From an uncultured Alcaligenaceae bacterium (lineage in GTDB: Bacteria; Pseudomonadota; Gammaproteobacteria; Burkholderiales; Burkholderiaceae_B): 64,000 bases of DNA. The DNA is taken from the NCBI GenBank assembly GCA_937908115.1, contig CALEQZ010000002.1, forward strand, positions 124,001 through 188,000, read 5' to 3'. The notes under the pieces are model-generated. The model was not told where the DNA came from, ran no database searches, and saw only the letters and a program-made list of their open reading frames with translations. Position 1 is the first letter of the stretch. The number at the start of each line of letters is the position of its first letter. A program made the translations under genes and the position numbers. This document shows positions 24,732-34,422 of this stretch, in pieces.

Positions 24732-25541
24732 ATGCAGGGAGACTTACCGGACGGATCTGGCAGCTTGGCCCGAATGCTTCGCGTCCTGGGCTTACTGTCC
24801 GAGGAACCCAACGGTCTCACCAATAGCGAGCTCGCCGAACGAACGGGCATTCCCCGTCCCACCATTTCGAGACTGCTCGCGCAATTGAGCGCCATCGCCT
24901 TCGTCCATCAGAGGGCGGGGTCGGAGCGATTCAAGATGGGGCCAGGCGTCCTGAAGCTCTCGCAGGCATTCCTCGACCAGCTCAACATTCGCGCCGCTTT
25001 CCGCGAGTACTTTCAACAGGTTGCCGAAACTGCCGGTGCGGCGGTCCACCTCGGTTACCGAGACCGCCTAGACATGGTCGTCGTGGAAATCGTCCAGCCC
25101 CGCAGCGCCACCTTGTTCACCCGGCAGCGGATTGGTTCCCACATGGATCTGGTCACTTCCGCGCTGGGCAGGGCGTACATCGTCGGGCTGCCCGAAGTTG
25201 AACGGCAAGCGCTTATGCGCACCCTCGTAGAGGCTGGCGTAACCACTGCAGAGTCGTTCACGCGCGCCTACTCGCATGCTGCGCAAGAGATCAATGACCG
25301 CGGCTGCTGCTCGTCCTTTGGGGAATGGAATCCCGTCATCCACGCAGTCGCCACGTGGATCCACGCCCCCGACGGCGAGATGTACAGCATCAGCTGTGGC
25401 GGCCCGGGATACCTGCTTCCGCCCGAGTTCCTCCTGTCGAACGCCGTCCAGGAAATGAGGCGAGCGATCGAGCAAATGTCGAAGGAAACCGGCATCCGCT
25501 CCGCTTTTGACCATGTCGCCAGCGCACGGAAAAGAACATGA
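24732..25541 (+). CDS. IclR-family regulator of the catabolic cluster
   Basis: A 269-residue IclR protein with an N-terminal winged HTH (about 10-65, LARMLRVLGLLSEEPNGLTNSELAERTGIPRPTISRLLAQL) and a GAF-like effector domain containing RQRIGSHMDLVTSALGRAYI, the usual ligand-pocket element. IclR proteins often control aromatic-acid pathways. It is the first gene of a 12-gene same-strand cluster with short gaps and is the obvious regulator of it. The clear promoter at 24662-24690 starts here. Confidence 0.9.
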   Translation: MQGDLPDGSGSLARMLRVLGLLSEEPNGLTNSELAERTGIPRPTISRLLAQLSAIAFVHQRAGSERFKMGPGVLKLSQAFLDQLNIRAAFREYFQQVAETAGAAVHLGYRDRLDMVVVEIVQPRSATLFTRQRIGSHMDLVTSALGRAYIVGLPEVERQALMRTLVEAGVTTAESFTRAYSHAAQEINDRGCCSSFGEWNPVIHAVATWIHAPDGEMYSISCGGPGYLLPPEFLLSNAVQEMRRAIEQMSKETGIRSAFDHVASARKRT

Positions 25542-25580
25542 CGACACTTTTCTGATAGCGCAAGTACCGAGGCACCCAAC

Positions 25581-26096
25581 GTGAAGTGGCTGATGAACGC
25601 GCAATTCTCGACGCACGACCTACGCAGAGCACTAGGGTTGTTTACCACTGGTGTCTGCATTGCGACGACCCGTCATCGGGACGAACGCTATGGCATCACG
25701 ATCAACTCTTTCTCCTCGGTTTCGCTGGAACCACCGCTTGTGCTGTTCAGCATCGCCCGCAACCTGCGTTCGTTCAATGCCTTCTGGCAAACAAACGGAT
25801 TTGCCATCAATATTCTCAGCTCCGCTCAGCAAGAGCTATCCACTCGTTTTTCCCGCGCCGGTGCCGACAAATGGAGCAACCTGAGCGTCGAATACGGGCG
25901 AGACGGTGGCATCCTGATCCCCGATGCGTTGGCCTGCTTTGACTGCCGAAAACACGCATCGTACGACGGCGGAGATCACGTAATTCTTGTCGGCGAGGTG
26001 ACAGGAATCGTCACTTCCGCCGATGCCGATCCCCTCATTTACTACTCCAGCTGCTACCGCCGCCTAGCGGACCCACGAAACTGTGCTGTTGCTTGA
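25581..26096 (+). CDS. Flavin reductase (HpaC-like small component of a two-component monooxygenase)
   Basis: A 171-residue protein of the flavin_reduct fold: LRRALGLFTTGVCIATT at the N-terminus, GITINSFSSVSLEPPLVLFSI (flavin-binding loop, about 38-58) and a GGDHVILVGEV strand near residue 135. It reduces FAD/FMN with NAD(P)H and hands it to the monooxygenase encoded 18 bp downstream. GTG 25581 with GAGG upstream is taken as the start; ATG 25593 is an alternative four codons later. Confidence 0.88.
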   Translation: MKWLMNAQFSTHDLRRALGLFTTGVCIATTRHRDERYGITINSFSSVSLEPPLVLFSIARNLRSFNAFWQTNGFAINILSSAQQELSTRFSRAGADKWSNLSVEYGRDGGILIPDALACFDCRKHASYDGGDHVILVGEVTGIVTSADADPLIYYSSCYRRLADPRNCAVA

Positions 26097-26114
26097 ACCC
26101 TGAGGAATACCGGT

Positions 26115-27566
26115 ATGACCCCCCCCATAAAAAACGGCCCGAGGCACATCGAAAGCATCCGCGATTCGCGTGTTGTTTACATCAACGGCGAGCGCGTCAG
26201 CGACGTGACAGAACACCCTGCGTTCCGCAATGCCGTTTACTCCTACGCACGCCTCTATGATTTCCAGGCCGACCCTACCAATGCGGAACTGATGACCTTT
26301 ACCACGGAGAACGGTTATCAGGTCAATCGCGCTTGGCAAGCGCCGCGAAACTACGATGAGTTGGTTACGCGTCGCAAAGCCATGGTGCTCTGGGCCGAGC
26401 AGCATGGCGGCTTCCTCGGCCGTTCCCCAGATTGTGTTGCATCGGCGCTACTGGGTCAGTACATGGGACTCGACGTAATCGGGCAGTATCGAAAGCAAGG
26501 TGCAGCGGCGCTGCACGACTACTACCACTACGCTGCAAATAACGACCTATTTCTGAGCTTCGTCATTATCAACCCCCAAGGCAATCGCTCCAAGAGCTGG
26601 GGTGAACAAAAGACCGGTCTGGTCGCATCCATCGTCGACGAAGATTCCGAAGGAATCACGATCCGCGGTGCCAAAATGCTCGGTACCAGTTCGATCATGG
26701 CAAACGAAGTTTTCGTTGCCAATCTGCAACCCCTCCAAGAGGGCGAAGAGAATCTGGCCTTCAGCTGTGCTGTTCCGGTGGCCACTAAAGGCCTGAAGGT
26801 CCTGTCACGCAAATCCTACGAACAACATGCTGTTTCCCCGGCGGACAACCCGCTTTCTCACCGTTTCGACGAGAACGACGCTCTCATCTACTTCGACAAT
26901 GTCAAGGTGCCGTGGGAGCGTGTCTTCACCTATCGAAGCGTCGACGCTTGCCGCGCCCAGTTTCACGACACGCCTGGCCACATTATGCAGAACTACCAGG
27001 CGCAGATCCGCCTAACCGTAAAGCTGCGATTTCTCGCCGGCCTCGGACGGAAAATTGCCGAAACGATCGGCACGCTTGCGATTCCCTCCGTCCGGGAACG
27101 CCTTGGCTGGCTTGCCGCGCAGGTGCGCATGGTGGAAGGCTTGCTCTATGGGATGGAGATCAATGGGCACGAGCACAACGGTTATTACGTACCGGACCGT
27201 TCCATAATGTACTCGGCACAGGTTGTCACGCAAGAGCTGTACGGGAAAATCATATCGACGCTGCGTGAACTGGCCGGCGGGGCGATGATCATGCTCCCTT
27301 CATCCGAAAAAGATCTCGAAAACCCCGAGCTTATGAACATCATAGCCAATACGCAGGTTTCCGAAGCGATGACGCCACAGGAACGGGTTCACTTCCTGAA
27401 ACTTGCCTGGGACGCCATCGGCAGCGAATTCGCCTCGCGCCACCAACAATACGAGATGTTTTATGCCGGAGCCCCCTTCGTGACCTGTGGCCACAGCTTT
27501 CGCACCTACGACTGGGCAAACGCCGAGCATTTGTGCGATTCCCTCATGATTCGGACTGCGGCATGA
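26115..27566 (+). CDS. HpaB-family FADH2-dependent monooxygenase (4-hydroxyphenylacetate 3-hydroxylase family)
   Basis: A 483-residue protein with the HpaB N-terminal and C-terminal domains and an acyl-CoA-dehydrogenase-like fold. Visible family elements include SIRDSRVVYINGERVSDVTEHPAFRNAV at the start, a mid-domain GAKMLGTSSIMANEV and a C-terminal flavin-interacting ELAGGAMIMLPSS. Related enzymes hydroxylate phenols, chlorophenols or N-heterocycles with FADH2 and O2. The adjacent flavin reductase is the electron donor, and downstream ring-amide and CoA genes suggest a heteroaromatic or aryl substrate. The exact substrate is unknown. Confidence 0.9.
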   Translation: MTPPIKNGPRHIESIRDSRVVYINGERVSDVTEHPAFRNAVYSYARLYDFQADPTNAELMTFTTENGYQVNRAWQAPRNYDELVTRRKAMVLWAEQHGGFLGRSPDCVASALLGQYMGLDVIGQYRKQGAAALHDYYHYAANNDLFLSFVIINPQGNRSKSWGEQKTGLVASIVDEDSEGITIRGAKMLGTSSIMANEVFVANLQPLQEGEENLAFSCAVPVATKGLKVLSRKSYEQHAVSPADNPLSHRFDENDALIYFDNVKVPWERVFTYRSVDACRAQFHDTPGHIMQNYQAQIRLTVKLRFLAGLGRKIAETIGTLAIPSVRERLGWLAAQVRMVEGLLYGMEINGHEHNGYYVPDRSIMYSAQVVTQELYGKIISTLRELAGGAMIMLPSSEKDLENPELMNIIANTQVSEAMTPQERVHFLKLAWDAIGSEFASRHQQYEMFYAGAPFVTCGHSFRTYDWANAEHLCDSLMIRTAA

Positions 27567-27638
27567 TGCGCCAAATCTTGGCAACCGTTTTGCGACATCG
27601 CCGTTGATCCTTCTTTGTGCCTATCCGCGCGAGGCGCT

Positions 27639-28835
27639 ATGAGAACCGCAATCGTAAACATCGGAACCATCGTTTCCGGCGACTGGAGATCGCCATTTGT
27701 GACCGGAGACTCCATTCTCATGGAGAACGGAAAAATCACGACAGTCGGATCCGTCGCTGACACGCAGCTCAAGACCTGCGACGTGATAATCGACGCCGAT
27801 GGCGCCACGGCATGCCCAGGATTTATTGACTCCCAAGTCCATAACACGTTCGGTGACTACACTCCTCGCCAGAAAACCGTAGGCTTTCTGGAGAGCTATG
27901 TCCACGGCGGCGTCACTACCGGAATTACGGCCTCAGAAGTCCACGTGCCCGGTCGCCCGAGAGACCCTGAAGGCGTAAAAGCGCTCGCTGTCGCCGCACT
28001 CAAATGCTTCGAACATTATCGGCCTGGCGGAATGCGGGTCTACGCGGGCGCGGTCATCCTGGAGCCTGGCCTAGAGGAGGCGGATTTTTCCGAACTCGCA
28101 AGTAAGGGGGTCTGGCTCGCCAAGGCCGGTTTTGGCGCATTCAAGACGCCGTACGACTACGCGCCTTTGATCGCCTGGGCAAAAAAGCACAAGATGGTGA
28201 CGCTGGTGCATACCGGGGGCTCATCAATACCTGGTTCTTCTGGAATCTGGGCCGATCACATCATCAAGATGGACCCCGATGTTTCGTTCCATACCAATGG
28301 CGGACCGGTCGCCATGCCGGACGAGGATTATCCACGCCTCGTCCACGAATCTCGCGCCGCGCTCCAAGTATGCACTGCAGGGAACCTGCGCACTGCCCTG
28401 TTGCTAGCCGACCTGATGCGCGAAACGGGCCAGTTCGACCGCTTCCTGATCGCGACTGACACACCAACAGGATCGGGAATCATGCCCCTGGGCATGATGT
28501 ACACCATTACGCACCTCGCGAGTCTGGCCGACATGCCCCCTGAAATGGCGATTGCAGCAGCCACGGGAAACAACGCCCGGGTTTACGGCATCAATTCGGG
28601 ATTCCTTGACGCTGGACGCGATGCGGACGTCATCATTCTCGATGCTTGCGTTGGTGGCTCCAAGCGTGAACCACTCGATGCATTACGCAACGGCGATATC
28701 GTCGCCGTTTCTGCAGTCATTACCGACGGCGTGCCGCGCTTCGTCGGCCGCAGCCGCAACACGCCGGCAGGAATCCGCAACGTACGCGTCGCCCACAACA
28801 CAGTGCTAGACCCGTTTGAAAGTTCCCTCCACTGA
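27639..28835 (+). CDS. Enamidase-like amidohydrolase
   Basis: A 398-residue amidohydrolase-superfamily protein with an N-terminal beta-sandwich (GDSILMENGKITTVGSV), an FIDSQVHNTFGD metal loop in place of the classic HxH, VHTGGSSIPGSSG in mid barrel, the Asp loop LIATDTPTGSGIMPLG and a C-terminal GRDADVIILDA sandwich strand. It looks closest to enamidase, which in Eubacterium barkeri nicotinate degradation opens 1,4,5,6-tetrahydro-6-oxonicotinate. ATG 27639 follows GAGG. In this cluster it would hydrolyse a cyclic amide or imide after the monooxygenase step; the substrate is inferred only. Confidence 0.8.
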   Translation: MRTAIVNIGTIVSGDWRSPFVTGDSILMENGKITTVGSVADTQLKTCDVIIDADGATACPGFIDSQVHNTFGDYTPRQKTVGFLESYVHGGVTTGITASEVHVPGRPRDPEGVKALAVAALKCFEHYRPGGMRVYAGAVILEPGLEEADFSELASKGVWLAKAGFGAFKTPYDYAPLIAWAKKHKMVTLVHTGGSSIPGSSGIWADHIIKMDPDVSFHTNGGPVAMPDEDYPRLVHESRAALQVCTAGNLRTALLLADLMRETGQFDRFLIATDTPTGSGIMPLGMMYTITHLASLADMPPEMAIAAATGNNARVYGINSGFLDAGRDADVIILDACVGGSKREPLDALRNGDIVAVSAVITDGVPRFVGRSRNTPAGIRNVRVAHNTVLDPFESSLH

Positions 28836-28864
28836 TCTTTTCCGCATATTGCCGAGGATTCTCC

Positions 28865-29473
28865 ATGGCCAGCCACGACGTGCCAGGCATCAAGATTCGC
28901 CGCTGGTATCAGTACTGCGAAGATACTTTCACCAACGAAGCAGGCGTGCCATCCGAAGACGGCTCAAGTGTGCGCAAGGTAGTCATCGGCGCGCTCATCA
29001 AGAACCCCGTAGCAGGACAACCTTCCCCTGCCCCAATGGACGCCGCCATTTCTTCATCCGCCGCCCTTGGAGAAGTATTTGCCCTAAAACTCCTTGCGGC
29101 TTCGGGAGATCAACCAATAGCCAGCTATGGCAAGGCCTGCCTGGTTGGCATGAAGGGCGAGTATGAGCACGGAAACGCTTTTCTGACCGAGACCTTCATG
29201 GCCCCTATACGCAAAGCAATCGGCGGAGGCAAAGCCTGGGTTCCGTCCACCGGCAAGCGCGGTGGCCCGAATACTATGATTGACATCCCGCTCGCCCATA
29301 AAGACGCGCTGTACGTACGCTCACATTACGACACTGTCACGGTCTCGTTCCCTGACGGACCGAACGACGATGAAATCCTGCTGCTCGTAGCAACCGCCAG
29401 TCGGGGACGTCTGCACGCGCGCTTGGGAGGATTGTCCGTTCACGACGTAAAAGGCGAGGACGGGCTGCGTTAA
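28865..29473 (+). CDS. AA_synth (DUF1185) family protein
   Basis: A 202-residue protein matching the family annotated as amino acid synthesis protein (DUF1185): IKIRRWYQYCEDTFTNEAG at the N-terminus, VVIGALIKNP, SYGKACLVGMKGEYEHGNAFL, and a C-terminal DEILLLVATASRGRLHARLGG. Biochemical function is not established. Such genes recur beside amidohydrolases and Bug receptors in Alcaligenaceae-type catabolic clusters, which suggests a catabolic rather than biosynthetic job. GAGG precedes ATG 28865, 30 bp after the enamidase-like stop. Confidence 0.8.
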   Translation: MASHDVPGIKIRRWYQYCEDTFTNEAGVPSEDGSSVRKVVIGALIKNPVAGQPSPAPMDAAISSSAALGEVFALKLLAASGDQPIASYGKACLVGMKGEYEHGNAFLTETFMAPIRKAIGGGKAWVPSTGKRGGPNTMIDIPLAHKDALYVRSHYDTVTVSFPDGPNDDEILLLVATASRGRLHARLGGLSVHDVKGEDGLR

Positions 29474-29661
29474 GCCGGGCACCACATGCTGCGCTGACCT
29501 GGCCGCGCTTCCGGGTTCTATTGACCCTTTTGTCCCTCAATTCGCTTTGCCGCCGCAATTGCAGCCGCTGCGACATTCGGTTCCGTGGTTGGCTACCGCG
29601 CAACCAATCTTGTGCGCCCCCTGACGCACCATGTCATCAACCTATCCTTCGGGAGGATACT

Positions 29662-30648
29662 ATGAGCTTCAAGCGCAATGTGGTACTCGGCTCCCTCATC
29701 GCAGGGTGCATGCTTTCCATTATCGGAACCGGCCATGCTGCCCCTCCTCCTGCGGACTATCCGCGCAAGCCGATTACCTTTTATATTGGGTATGCTCCTG
29801 GTGGGTCTGCCGACAACGTCGGGCGCCTGTTACTGCCTCAGCTAGAAGCCCGCATCGGCCAGACGATTATTCTGGATAATCGTTCCGGCGGTGGAGGCGC
29901 GATTGGCCTGGGCACCGTTGCCAGGAGCGCGCCGGATGGATACAGCATGGGGTTTGGAACCGGCGGCGCCTTGACAGCAAATGTCCATCTTGTACCCAAT
30001 TTGCCATATAACCCGCTGACCAGCTTTGAGTATGTGGGAATGACTGTGCTGTTTCCCATCGTGCTCGTCGCGCGTAGCGATAGTAACTTCACGACTATCC
30101 AGGATGTTCTGGATACGGCGAAAACCAAGACGCTTTCATTCGGCTCGGCCGGCATTGCCAGCTCCACACATTTGGCGGGCGAACTGCTGAACCAGATGGC
30201 CGGAATCAAGCTATCGCATGTCCCATACAAAGGCACGGGCCCTGCTGCTCTCGACGTCATAGGCGGTCACCTCGACCTGGCGTTCGTAGACCTGCCTACC
30301 GCAGTACCGCACGTACAGTCGGGAAAGCTACGCTTGCTGGCCACGACCAGCCCTGAGCGTTCCAGATTGATCCCCGATATCCCGACCATCGCGGAATCCG
30401 GCGTACCAGGTTACCAGTTCACCACCTGGTTTGGCATCGTCGTTCCCAAGGATACTCCCAAAGAGATCGTAGACTACCTCAATACAGAATTGGTTGCCCT
30501 GCTCAAGCAGGATCAGGTTGCCGAACAGTTGCGGCGGGCTGGGGCCGAGCCATTTATCAGCACTCCGGAAGAAATGCGCAGCATTGTCGAGCGGGAAATG
30601 AAACGGGTTGGAAAAGTCATCACGGCTGCAGGGATTTCTCTTCAATAG
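29662..30648 (+). CDS. Bug/TctC-family receptor of the catabolic cluster
   Basis: A 328-residue receptor with signal peptide (ends near GHAAPPP), ITFYIGYAPGGSADNVGR and ARSAPDGYSMGF. GGGAGG precedes ATG 29662. A 188-bp gap with no gene separates it from the DUF1185 gene and could hold an internal promoter, though none is convincing. The CoA ligase begins 20 bp downstream. It presumably captures the acid or amide that this cluster degrades. Confidence 0.92.
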   Translation: MSFKRNVVLGSLIAGCMLSIIGTGHAAPPPADYPRKPITFYIGYAPGGSADNVGRLLLPQLEARIGQTIILDNRSGGGGAIGLGTVARSAPDGYSMGFGTGGALTANVHLVPNLPYNPLTSFEYVGMTVLFPIVLVARSDSNFTTIQDVLDTAKTKTLSFGSAGIASSTHLAGELLNQMAGIKLSHVPYKGTGPAALDVIGGHLDLAFVDLPTAVPHVQSGKLRLLATTSPERSRLIPDIPTIAESGVPGYQFTTWFGIVVPKDTPKEIVDYLNTELVALLKQDQVAEQLRRAGAEPFISTPEEMRSIVEREMKRVGKVITAAGISLQ

Positions 30649-30668
30649 GGTTCCTGCTAAGAGGAAAC

Positions 30669-32327
30669 ATGACGTTGACAGTGAACATTGCAGTACCACG
30701 GGGGATCGCCTTCCCCCGCACACCGATCCACCACAACTTGTGCGTTACCTCGCAGCGGTACCCGGAGCGAACGGCGATCAACTTCTTCGGTCGCGAGATC
30801 ACCTACCAAGATTTCGCTGACGTCGTGGAGGTAATCGCCGGCTGGCTTCGGCATGCGGCTGGCGTTCGCCCGGGAGATCGCGTCGCGCTATACATGCAGA
30901 ACTGCCCACAGTGGCTCTTGGCGTACTACGCCATCCTTCGTGCGGATGCGATCGCCGTACCGCTCAACCCGATGTATCGGGCGGGAGAGATCCGGCATTA
31001 CTTGTTAGATAGTGGCGCCAGGGTGATTTTCTGCGGGTACGAGCTACTGACGCAATTGCGCGCGGCCTCGGTTGACACCCATGCTGTCGGTGTGGCGTAC
31101 AGCGACTATCTGCCTGCCCAGTCACCCTATCGCGTTCCGGACTGGATCGCCGAGGCAACGCTCGACACCTCCGGATGCACCCCATGGAATGCCGTCGTGA
31201 CGTGGCGCGAGCCGGGGACCTACTGCGCCGACCCCAGCAAGGCAAAATACGACGATATCTGCGGCATCTTCTACACGTCGGGCTCGACTGGCATCCCCAA
31301 AGGGTGCGTCATGACCCACCGTGCATTTCAGCACAACATCGTTGGGCTTTCGACCTGGCACTGGCTGGCACCCGGAACAAATTGCCTGGCCACGGCACCC
31401 ATGTCACATGTCTCAGGGCTCAACCACGGCGTGCATATCCCCGTGTATTTGGGTGGAGCATCTGTGATCCTGCCGAGGTGGGATGCCGGACTGGCGATGG
31501 ATCTCATCGAGAATTGCAACGTCGGCCATGCCTCAATCGCCCCAACCGCCATCGCTGACATGCTTAACCACCCTACCAGCGGGGACAGATCCTTTCCTTT
31601 GCTCAAGCGCATCACTGCCGGCGGCGCACCCATGCCAAAGGGTTGGGCAGAGCTGCTCCAGCAAAAGCTTGGTGCAACGTTCATCGAAGCCTACGGGCTG
31701 ACGGAAACAGCGGGCACGACGCACATCAACCCCGTCACCCACCCTGTTCCCGGAAGTGCTGGTGTTTCGTTCTTTACCACCGAAACCCTCATCCTCGATT
31801 CGACGACGCTTCAACCACTGCCGCCAGGCAATGCGGGAGAAGTGGCCGTGTGTGGTCCACAGCTCTTTAGCGAGTACTGGAACAAGCCCGACGAAACCGA
31901 ACGCGCCTTCATCACCGTTGGCGGAAAGCGGTACTTGCGTACTGGTGACATAGGTTACCTAGACGAAGCAGGCTATCTGTTCATTCTCGATCGAGCGAAG
32001 CGCATGATCAACGCTTCCGGGTACAAGGTGTGGCCATCAGAGGTCGAGCGCATATTGGAGCAATGCCCGGGTGTCAAGGAAGTCTGCGTAGTGGCCTCGC
32101 CAGACCCCCATCGAGGCGAGACAGTCAAAGCCTACGTGGTGCGCGAGCCAGGAAGCACCCTTGATGCTGAGACGTTTATAGCGTGGGCCAAAGAGAGAAT
32201 GGCGGCATACAAGTATCCACGCATCGTCCAGTTCAAGGACGAACTACCCAAGTCCAATGTCGGAAAAATTCTGTGGCAACAACTGCAGCAGGAGAATTTC
32301 CCCTGCACCAACCTGAAAACCAACTAA
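30669..32327 (+). CDS. AMP-forming acyl-CoA ligase (ANL superfamily)
   Basis: A 552-residue enzyme with the P-loop YTSGSTGIPKG, A5 YGLTETAGTTH, A7 YLRTGDIG, A8 DRAKRMINASGYKVWPSEVE and the C-terminal catalytic Lys in PKSNVGK. It adenylates a carboxylic acid and forms its CoA thioester. Located between the receptor and the hydrolase/dehydrogenase genes, it marks the switch from ring or amide chemistry to CoA-linked steps. Which acid is used cannot be read from the sequence. Confidence 0.93.
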   Translation: MTLTVNIAVPRGIAFPRTPIHHNLCVTSQRYPERTAINFFGREITYQDFADVVEVIAGWLRHAAGVRPGDRVALYMQNCPQWLLAYYAILRADAIAVPLNPMYRAGEIRHYLLDSGARVIFCGYELLTQLRAASVDTHAVGVAYSDYLPAQSPYRVPDWIAEATLDTSGCTPWNAVVTWREPGTYCADPSKAKYDDICGIFYTSGSTGIPKGCVMTHRAFQHNIVGLSTWHWLAPGTNCLATAPMSHVSGLNHGVHIPVYLGGASVILPRWDAGLAMDLIENCNVGHASIAPTAIADMLNHPTSGDRSFPLLKRITAGGAPMPKGWAELLQQKLGATFIEAYGLTETAGTTHINPVTHPVPGSAGVSFFTTETLILDSTTLQPLPPGNAGEVAVCGPQLFSEYWNKPDETERAFITVGGKRYLRTGDIGYLDEAGYLFILDRAKRMINASGYKVWPSEVERILEQCPGVKEVCVVASPDPHRGETVKAYVVREPGSTLDAETFIAWAKERMAAYKYPRIVQFKDELPKSNVGKILWQQLQQENFPCTNLKTN

Positions 32328-32338
32328 CGCCACAATCA

Positions 32339-33070
32339 ATGTCGAGTGAGCAAGAAATGCGGGTCCCCACCTTGTTAGTCCCCGGACTGAACTGCTCCGC
32401 CAGAGTATTCAGGCATCAAATCCCCATGCTTTGGAAGTATGGTCCGGTTCATATTTGCGATCACACTCAAGATGAAACTGTCAGCGCGCTCGCCCAACGC
32501 ATCTTGCAGGAAGCGCCTCCAAGATTTGTACTAATCGGCTTCTCGCTCGGCGGGTTCGTCGCGTTTGAATTGTGGCGGCATGCTCCCGAGCGCATTGCCG
32601 GACTAGTATTGATGTCGACCTCTGCGCGACCAGAAAGCGAGAAGGAACGGGAGGTCCGAGAATCTCGCGTCAATGTCGCGCGCAATGACGACTATGCCAA
32701 GATCCCACCCTTGCATTTCGCCAAGAATGTGCACCCTATCCGCCAAACAGATGACCACCTGCGGGCCGAGCATCGTCAAATGACGCTGGACTGCGGCATG
32801 TCGGCGTACCTACGCCAGCAGGCCGCGATCGGATCACGCCCGGATTCCCGCGATACCTTGGCGACTATTACCTGTCCCACGCTGGTGCTGGTCGGCGACA
32901 CGGATTTCATCACTCCCCCGGATCACGCGCGGGAGATAGCCGAACATATACAAGGCGCAAGACTCGTGGTCATCCCTAACTGTGGGCATCTCGCCCCACT
33001 CGAACAACCTGAACAAGTAAACACCGCGCTCGAAGCGTGGCGCGAAGGCGTCAACCTTAGATTAGGATAA
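32339..33070 (+). CDS. Alpha/beta-hydrolase
   Basis: A 243-residue alpha/beta-hydrolase: oxyanion region PGLNCSARVF, nucleophile elbow GFSLGGF (Ser at about residue 69), acid Asp in LVGDTDFITPP and His in NCGHLAPLEQP. The intact triad indicates an active ester, thioester or C-C hydrolase. Start choice is between ATG 32339 and ATG 32357; the latter has a GAG-rich stretch upstream, so the true protein may be 6 residues shorter. A 133-bp gap follows before the dehydrogenases. Confidence 0.85.
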   Translation: MSSEQEMRVPTLLVPGLNCSARVFRHQIPMLWKYGPVHICDHTQDETVSALAQRILQEAPPRFVLIGFSLGGFVAFELWRHAPERIAGLVLMSTSARPESEKEREVRESRVNVARNDDYAKIPPLHFAKNVHPIRQTDDHLRAEHRQMTLDCGMSAYLRQQAAIGSRPDSRDTLATITCPTLVLVGDTDFITPPDHAREIAEHIQGARLVVIPNCGHLAPLEQPEQVNTALEAWREGVNLRLG

Positions 33071-33203
33071 TCCGGTCGACGAGCCCGTCCGAAGCACTGC
33101 CCGCAATGTCGATGCTCATTTTGGACCGACCGCGGCCGTTTCGGCGGCAACCCATGCCTCCCGCAGCGTATCCGTGCGCGCTAAAGCCTCAGGAGTATCT
33201 GGC

Positions 33204-34415
33204 ATGCTTTGCTCACTAGATGCTGAACACAGCCGGTTCAGAGAAGAAATCCGCACATTCGTCTCAAAGCACCTGCCCGACGACATCCGTAGGCGCGGGG
33301 AACGAGGCGACCCATGGAAACGCGACGATTACGTCCGTTGGCAGCAGATCCTTCATGCACATGGCTTCGGGGCTCCCGCCTGGCCCGTCGAGTATGGCGG
33401 AAAAGGATGGAGCCCGCTGAAGAAATTTCTATTCGACACCGAGTGTGCGCTGCAGAACGCACCGCGCGAAATTCCATTTGGCGTAAACATGGTGGCACCG
33501 GTGATCATGAAGTACGGTACGGAAGAACAGAAAAAGTACTACCTGCCACGCATCCAGACTCTCGAACATTGGTGGGCACAGGGATATTCCGAGCCGAGTG
33601 CCGGATCCGATCTTGCATCATTACGGACAAGCGCCGTACGCGATGGTGATCATTACGTAATCAATGGTCAGAAAGTGTGGACCACGTTGGCTCATTTCGC
33701 TACCCACATTTTCTGCCTGGTACGAACCGATCCAAATGCTGCGCGCCCGCAAGCAGGCATTTCCTTCGTGCTGATAGACATGTCGACACCGGGCATTACG
33801 GTTCGGCCGATCCATACTATCGATGACGAGCATGAGCTCAACGAAGTATGGTTCGATAACGTACGCGTACCTGTGGGCAACCGCATCGGAGAAGAAAACA
33901 AAGGATGGACTTACGCGAAGTATCTGCTCCAGCATGAGCGCGCGGATATCGCCCGCGTTGGGCGAGCACGCGCGCTGCTTTCGCGCGTCAAGGCCGCGTC
34001 GGAACGCTACCCCGGTTACGACGAACGACCTTATTCATCGAACGGGTCATTCCGCCGGCGCCTCGAACGCGTCGAGATCAAGCTGAACGCGCTCGAGGTA
34101 ATGAACATACAGCTTCTGTCTTCCCGGGACGTCGCCTCGACCAACCCGATGTACTTTTCGATCTTAAAAATCGTAGGTTCCGAGCTTCATCAGGAGATAT
34201 CGGAATTGGCGCTTCAGGTCCTCGGCGCATCGCAGATCGAAGATCTGCGGGGACTGCCACAGGAGCGCGAATCCGATTTCTACGCCGAGCGTCCGTTCCA
34301 GAACCCGGCCGACAAGACGTTCATGCCCATTTACCTCAACAACCTTAAGACCACCATCTACGGCGGCTCCACGGAAATTCAGAAGAACATCATCTTCAAG
34401 ATGCTTACATCGTAG
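33204..34415 (+). CDS. Acyl-CoA dehydrogenase, large partner of a likely heteromeric enzyme
   Basis: A 403-residue acyl-CoA dehydrogenase: SEPSAGSDLASLRTSAVRDGDHYVINGQKVWTT (FAD/substrate loop, about 138-170) and the C-terminal YGGSTEIQKNIIFKML. The position that holds the catalytic Glu in MCAD-type enzymes (Y-E-G) is Gly. The YGG form is common in members working as alpha2beta2 pairs, such as actinobacterial FadE26-FadE34 steroid enzymes. AGGAG precedes ATG 33204. The second dehydrogenase begins 7 bp after the stop, supporting a heteromer. Confidence 0.9.
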   Translation: MLCSLDAEHSRFREEIRTFVSKHLPDDIRRRGERGDPWKRDDYVRWQQILHAHGFGAPAWPVEYGGKGWSPLKKFLFDTECALQNAPREIPFGVNMVAPVIMKYGTEEQKKYYLPRIQTLEHWWAQGYSEPSAGSDLASLRTSAVRDGDHYVINGQKVWTTLAHFATHIFCLVRTDPNAARPQAGISFVLIDMSTPGITVRPIHTIDDEHELNEVWFDNVRVPVGNRIGEENKGWTYAKYLLQHERADIARVGRARALLSRVKAASERYPGYDERPYSSNGSFRRRLERVEIKLNALEVMNIQLLSSRDVASTNPMYFSILKIVGSELHQEISELALQVLGASQIEDLRGLPQERESDFYAERPFQNPADKTFMPIYLNNLKTTIYGGSTEIQKNIIFKMLTS

Positions 34416-34422
34416 GAAAAGC

